From NCBI GenBank assembly GCA_947311845.1, contig CAMZMU010000041.1, positions 132,839,505-132,903,504 on the forward strand: DNA of 64,000 nt, read 5' to 3'. Made by a program: the position numbers and the translations under genes. This stretch comes from Poa pratensis. Lineage: Eukaryota > Streptophyta > Magnoliopsida > Poales > Poaceae. The notes beneath the pieces were generated by a model. It had not been told where the DNA came from, made no database searches, and saw nothing but the letters and a program-made list of their open reading frames with translations. Of the stretch, positions 59,330 through 64,000 are shown piece after piece (positions within the stretch are counted from its first letter, which is position 1; every line of letters starts with the position of its first letter).

Positions 59330-59609
59330 GAAGAACTCCACCAGCCTGAGCTTAGCAAGGAAAGCGAATTTGGTGCCGTTCTGGCCTCCCTTGATGGTAT
59401 ACATGGCTCTCCAGAATTTCTCCTCCCGGAGAATGAATCTTAAATTCATGTAATTGGTTCACTTGCAATGGCTGTCCATCGCGAACATTATCACATTCTG
59501 CTTGCTCCTGGCTGCCATCTAAGGTGAAGTTGGAGTACGAACTCCGAACACCAATTATGGACTCGGCTGTTCTGCAGTTAGTACCTGATGATTTGGAGTC
59601 GACATACAT
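59330..59609 (-). pseudogene. Captured gene fragment in Helitron-2a
   Basis: The minus frame 59609-59352 starts MYVDSKSSGTNCRTAESI and shows coding-like composition. A shifted frame continues with EKFWRAMYTIKGGQNGTKFAF and LAKLRLVEFFADG. This looks like part of a host protein gene with one frameshift. The same piece occurs in copy 2b at 63272-62990. The source gene is not recognised. Confidence 0.45.
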
Positions 59610-60900
59610 ATAGATGAATTCTACTTTGAGGCGAACGTTTTTTTAGATAAAAGGCTTTTGGAGTAGGTTGCAGCCAACAAAGACTTGACCAGCTGCAGGA
59701 ATTCTACGTGTAAGTTGATGGGTTGTTAGATTATATTCTGTATATTCTGTTATTGTACAATCGATCAACTAATGATGCCTTTTGATTTACTAACAATTTT
59801 TTTCCTTGGTATATATGTTACACAAAAAAAATCCTTGCTCGCAGATTTCTGAATGATCATAAAATTGCAGATGCTTCTGCTTGAATCCTCAGCTCAGTCT
59901 GTGTTTATATATTTTATCAGGTGTAAGATATTTTCGGATAATGGGTTGTGGAATACATCACGATATAACTTCAGCCAAATCTTCATTGGAGGATGTCAGG
60001 TAACTTTTGCTTCTTGCCTTTTTTCTGTTTGCTCAAAACAATATATGAGTTGTTCGTCCATCTTTAGTTAAGAAATTATATAGATGTTTGTCGTCCGTAA
60101 TCCGTAAAGGATCAGAGGGAGAAAATATTGAGACATGTACAAGGGAAAGATCGCTAAACAAAAATTACAATAGCAATTATATACAAGCCAAACGCATTGA
60201 TCTGTATGCAACCTTGACAGTGTGAGAAATAAGAACCGTCTCCATTTCTTTAACAAAAAAGACATCATGTAGCAAAGATAGGATCTGTAAGCTAAAATAT
60301 ATAGCCATTTTGCTCTTTAAAAAAAAGCCGAGATCCATGGTGCCGATGTCAACTGCTTCCCAGCATTATGGACAAAAAGAGCACTCAAAGTAAATAAGTG
60401 AGAGCAATTTTCCAGGACAGAAAAAACACGCATTATACCCTAAGCCAAGGTGCCAGTTTCTATGCGACATCATGTAACGATTATTTAACCTATCAACCAA
60501 TACCGAGCAAGTAAAAACCTTGATCTTAGGGGGGTCTTATGGAGAGACGTTGGGGGCATTTGGAGAGATCATGGGACGACCATTGACTATTGTAAGATCT
60601 GAAGTGAGGAATTTGGAGGGGACGAGCAGGATGACAATCAGATATGACAGTTGACAATAGTTTTGTCCGGTTGCTAATAGTCACATACTGTTAGCTAAAT
60701 CAATTTTGACCAAGTTTGTAGCCTAAAACAAAAATTCATATGGGCTCCACCATGTACAGATTAATATTTAAAGATGCATGAACTAACCAATAGGATTTAG
60801 AATCTTCATCTTGGGTGGTTATATGGTTTTAGCTTATACCAAAGGCAATATGAACAAGAAAACATACACTTAATATTAAGATCCAAAATAATGGTGCTAG

Positions 60901-60916
60901 CCGCGCAATTGCGCGG
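60901..60916 (+). terminator. Helitron-2a 3' hairpin
   Basis: A perfect 16-base palindrome, ten bases before CTAG. It marks the rolling-circle transposition end, not a transcription stop. Confidence 0.88.
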
Positions 60917-60929
60917 GTCACCCAGCTAG

Positions 60930-63900
60930 TTATATAATTAAAACAACAAACATTGTACAGCTAAGATTTTGCAGAAGTAAACGTATGGTTAAGATTTAAT
61001 GATTTGGTTCCGCCTAAGAAAGGTTTCGCGAAGAGAAAACGTAACCTAAGCGAACTCCTCTTTCACGAGATATTATACATGATACAACTCGCCCGGCGGC
61101 CGGCGGCCGGCCAATTGTTGCTGCAATACCGAACCCGTCTTTCACGAGATATGATATACATGCTACAACTCACCGGCGGCGGCCGGCGACCGGCCAATTT
61201 TTGCGGCAATACCACAAGAGCTATGTACATCGTGGATGCGGAGGACATCTAGGATACTTCTGTCAAGCTTCATGCGCTGACCACTATTCCAAAATACCGA
61301 TCTGATGGAAAGGGCCAGACAATTCACTTATACACTTCAACACCCCCTCTCACGTGTGACTCGGAGAGGGAAGGCCAACACGTGCAACCGGAAGAGAGCG
61401 ACGGCGCGCGAGTCTCAGAGGTATGGCTCAAGAGGCCTATACGTGGACAAAGAGGGGCAGCAACAATTTTAGAACAAATTGCGCAAACTAGGACTCGAAC
61501 TCGAGACCTTGGCTCTGACACCATGTCAAGCTTCATGCGCTGACCACTATTCCAAAAGACCGATCTGATGGAAATGGCCAGCCAATTCACTTATACACTT
61601 CAACAACTTCTTCATGGCAGGACCCTGCTCGATGATGAACTGCTTCGACGACATCTAGGATACATCTTTATGGGCAGTAGGCAGCTCGAGGAGGAACTGC
61701 TATCTTCCGGACGACGATCTCCACCTGACGGAAGGATATCTAGCACGCACACAAGTAGAGTCAGATCGAAGCCTGGTCGTCGGGTACCTCTATATGGCGC
61801 ATAACAGGAGGAGGTGCTACTGCCTACCTCGGCGTCCTCGCACGGCAAAATCCGGCACTTAGCTAAGGACGGGAAGAAATCAATGATATGATGTCTGGTG
61901 ATGTGGTGGACAGTTCTCGAAATTGATCGAGGTATTACGTTCCTCACGTCTTCAATCACCTTTGCAAGATGGAATAAGATGTTGGAGGCATGGTGACTAG
62001 ATACACGGCGCAATAGCTCTAATGGCGGTGCCGCGGAGCAGGAGATTCCATGGCGCATGTCCGCTAATAAATGAAAGAAAGCTTCCCCATACAGCGAGCT
62101 GACTGCCGTCCGCGAAGAACTCGGCGGATTTGGCAGCGCAGTGAAAGATATATGATTTGGGGGATTTGCTAGCCGAGCTGCCATCTCATGACCCACGGCA
62201 AGCTGTAGGTTTATCCACTCTAGAACCCTAAACCTTTGCATGTCTCTCGCATTAGATGAGAAACGGTGGTCTTCTTATGGCCATGTAATCGCAGATGTAA
62301 AGTTCTAAGTAGAGAGATTTGATTTCAGCTTAGGATTGCCAATTGTTTGGTGCAGTTTTGGTCAGATGAGGTGGTCGATTTTGCAAGAGATATTTGCCGA
62401 TTTGCTGCTGTCGAGTATGGCTCTTTAAAGCTACCTATTACAAAGCTAGCTAGCCTGGTACGTAGTTCAAAGTCAAATGCTGCTAACGATGCAACTCCAC
62501 TACGTTGCTAGCCAGACAAGTAAGTGAAGTCACCTCCAATATTCTCATGTTTAGAAGATATTACGGAGCTATAGATATATGTCAATATATGTATCCCTGA
62601 AGGAGAAACTTACTCTCACTGCTAGACCCATATTCTCTGATGCTAAAGCTAGCATGCAGGAGCATTTTTTCTGCTAACAAGGGTACCTGCTATGAGCTTA
62701 CTTAGAATTGATACATGGTGTGATCTACTTCGGATTTCTCTTCATGTTCCCGATTTTTTGGTGCAGATCTGATTATATGAAGATATAAATCATGACATAA
62801 GCTTGCTAAGTGAAGATGTACAATCCGGTTGAAAGTCAATTTGATATTCAGCTTTACATGCCTAATTGTTTGGATTAGATTTGATGGGCTTCATAAGATG
62901 ATTTAGGGACAGACTGGCAGTGCATAGTTGAGCTGCCGAAGCTCATGACCTATTTGTGTAAGTATTTCTTTAGCTGACCGCCATCCGCGAAGAACTCCAC
63001 CAGCCTGAGCTTAGCTAGCAAGGAAAGCGAATTTGGTGCCGTTCTGGCCTCCCTTGATGGTATACATGGCTCTCCAGAATTTCTCCTCCCGGAGAATGAA
63101 TCTTAAATTCAAGTAATTGGTTCACTTGCATTGCCTGTCCATCGCGAACATTATCACATTCTGCTTGCTCCTGGCTGCCATCTAAGGTGAAGTTGGAGTA
63201 CGAACTCCGAACGCCAATTATGGACTCAGCTGTTCTGCAGTTAGTACCTGATGATTTGGAGTCGACATACATATAGATGAATTCTACTTTGAGGCGAACG
63301 TTTTTTTAGATAAAAGGCTTTTAGAGTAGGTTGCAGCCAACAAAGACTTGACCAGCTGCAGGAATTCTACGTGTAACTTGATGGGTTGTTAGATTATATT
63401 TTGTATATTCTGTTATTGTACAATCGGTCAACTAATGATGCCATTTGATTTACTAACAATTTTTTTTCCTTGGTATATATGTTACACAAAAAAAATCCTT
63501 GCTCGCAGATTTCTGAATGATCATAAAATTGCAGATGCTTCTGCTTGAATCCTCAGCTCAGCCTGTGTTTATATATTTTATCAGGTGTAAGATATTTTCG
63601 GGTAATGGGTTGTGGAATACATCACGATATAACTTCAGCCAAATCTTCATTGGAGGATGTCAGGTAACTTTTGCTTCTTGCCTTTTTCTGTTTGCTCAAA
63701 ACAATATATGTTGTTCGTCCATCTTTAGTTAAGAAATTATATAGATGTTTGTCGTCCGTAATCCGTAAAGGATCACAGGGAGAAAATATTGAGACATGTA
63801 CAAGGGCAAGATCGCTAAACAAAAACTACAATAGCAATTATATACAAGCCAAACGCATTGATCTGTATGCAACCTTGACAGTGTGAGAAATAAGAACCGT

Positions 63901-64000
63901 CTCCATTTCTTTAACAAAAAAGATTTATCATGTAGCAAAGATAGGATCTGTAAGCTAAAATATATAACCATTTTGCTCTTTAAAAAAAGCCGAGATCCAC
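60930..64000 (+). mobile_element. Helitron-2b, head-to-tail second copy, runs off the window
   Basis: Begins TTATATAATTAAAAC immediately after the CTAG of copy 2a and is collinear with 57620 onward, with few substitutions. Relative to 2a it carries a 350-base insertion (miniature retrotransposon plus target copy) at 61261. From the alignment its CTAG end should lie about 590 bases beyond the window. Confidence 0.9.
61261..61605 (-). mobile_element. TRIM-2: miniature LTR retrotransposon in Helitron-2b
   Basis: Two 82-base LTRs (61261-61342 and 61524-61605; TGTCAAGCTTC to CTTCAACA) and exact target copies ACTTC (61256-61260 and 61606-61610). On the minus strand the primer site is TGGTGTCAGAGCC (61523-61511, one mismatch to the Met type) and the purine tract GTGAGAGGGGG precedes the 3' LTR. 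Total 345 bases, interior 181 bases without coding. Helitron-2a at 57956 shows the empty site. The two LTRs differ at about five positions. Confidence 0.93.

Larger units (their letters stand above)
57615..60929 (+). mobile_element. Helitron-2a, non-autonomous
   Basis: Starts TCTACTTATATAATTAAAAC, ends CACCCAGCTAG, with A before and T after. The perfect 16-base palindrome CCGCGCAATTGCGCGG (60901-60916) lies just ahead of the CTAG end. No Rep/helicase. The interior holds a 79-base tandem duplication (57749-57902), minus frames 58557-58039 and 59609-59352 that may be captured exons, and long AT-rich parts (59640-60900) without visible features. A second copy follows directly at 60930. Confidence 0.9.

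Noticed and set aside
1..64000. Search for CRISPR arrays, rRNA, tRNA genes, bacterial operons and phage
   Set aside because: Nothing with the right structure; the repeats seen are transposon subterminal or tandem arrays, and tRNA similarity is limited to retrotransposon primer sites.

Overview
This is a stretch of plant nuclear DNA, almost certainly from a grass (Poaceae). The evidence is the nested LTR retrotransposons with Met-tRNA-type primer sites, CACTA elements with grass-type termini, Tourist/Harbinger elements with TTA/TAA target duplications, Helitrons ending in CTAG, and a MATH-BTB gene of the kind expanded in grasses. A large-genome pooid is my inference only. I found no intact host gene. 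Nearly everything is transposons inside transposons; the one host-like gene that can be named is a broken MATH-BTB pseudogene.

Layout. (1) 1-1446: right part of a CACTA element. (2) 1447-20285: Gypsy-1, a chromodomain-carrying (Tekay-like) Ty3 element with 4.46-kb LTRs. The CACTA sits in its 5' LTR, a solo LTR (6456-7879) splits protease from reverse transcriptase, and a non-coding large retrotransposon derivative (LARD, 10839-15780, itself carrying a MITE) lies just before its 3' LTR. (3) 20286-26871: minus-strand non-autonomous Copia-like element (Copia-A) whose 3' LTR was hit by Gypsy-1 and whose interior holds a second, complete-ended CACTA (20942-25625) with a decayed transposase. (4) 27140-28943: MATH-BTB pseudogene interrupted by a Copia-A relative plus a miniature (TRIM/SMART-like) retrotransposon. 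(5) 31098-43587: Gypsy-2, a full-length minus-strand chromovirus with 3.7-kb LTRs and frameshifted gag-pol. (6) 43588-45942: low-information DNA with a hAT-type MITE. (7) 45943-57198: a small Harbinger-like element swollen by a Helitron (46129-48101) and by a young Tat-type LTR retrotransposon (48331-56139). (8) 57615-64000: two near-identical Helitrons head to tail; the second carries another miniature LTR retrotransposon and runs out of the window.

The most interesting object is the Tat-type element. Its sense strand keeps only gag, protease and the first residues of reverse transcriptase. Its antisense strand carries a five-exon gene (55317 down to 52414) whose splice sites and phases agree at every junction and which has only one stop and one frameshift. 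Other notable points are a Helitron apparently inserted four bases into the 5' end of its own sister copy, an extra ORF upstream of gag in Gypsy-1 whose three stops are all TAG where CAG is expected, and exact filled/empty-site evidence for several insertions.
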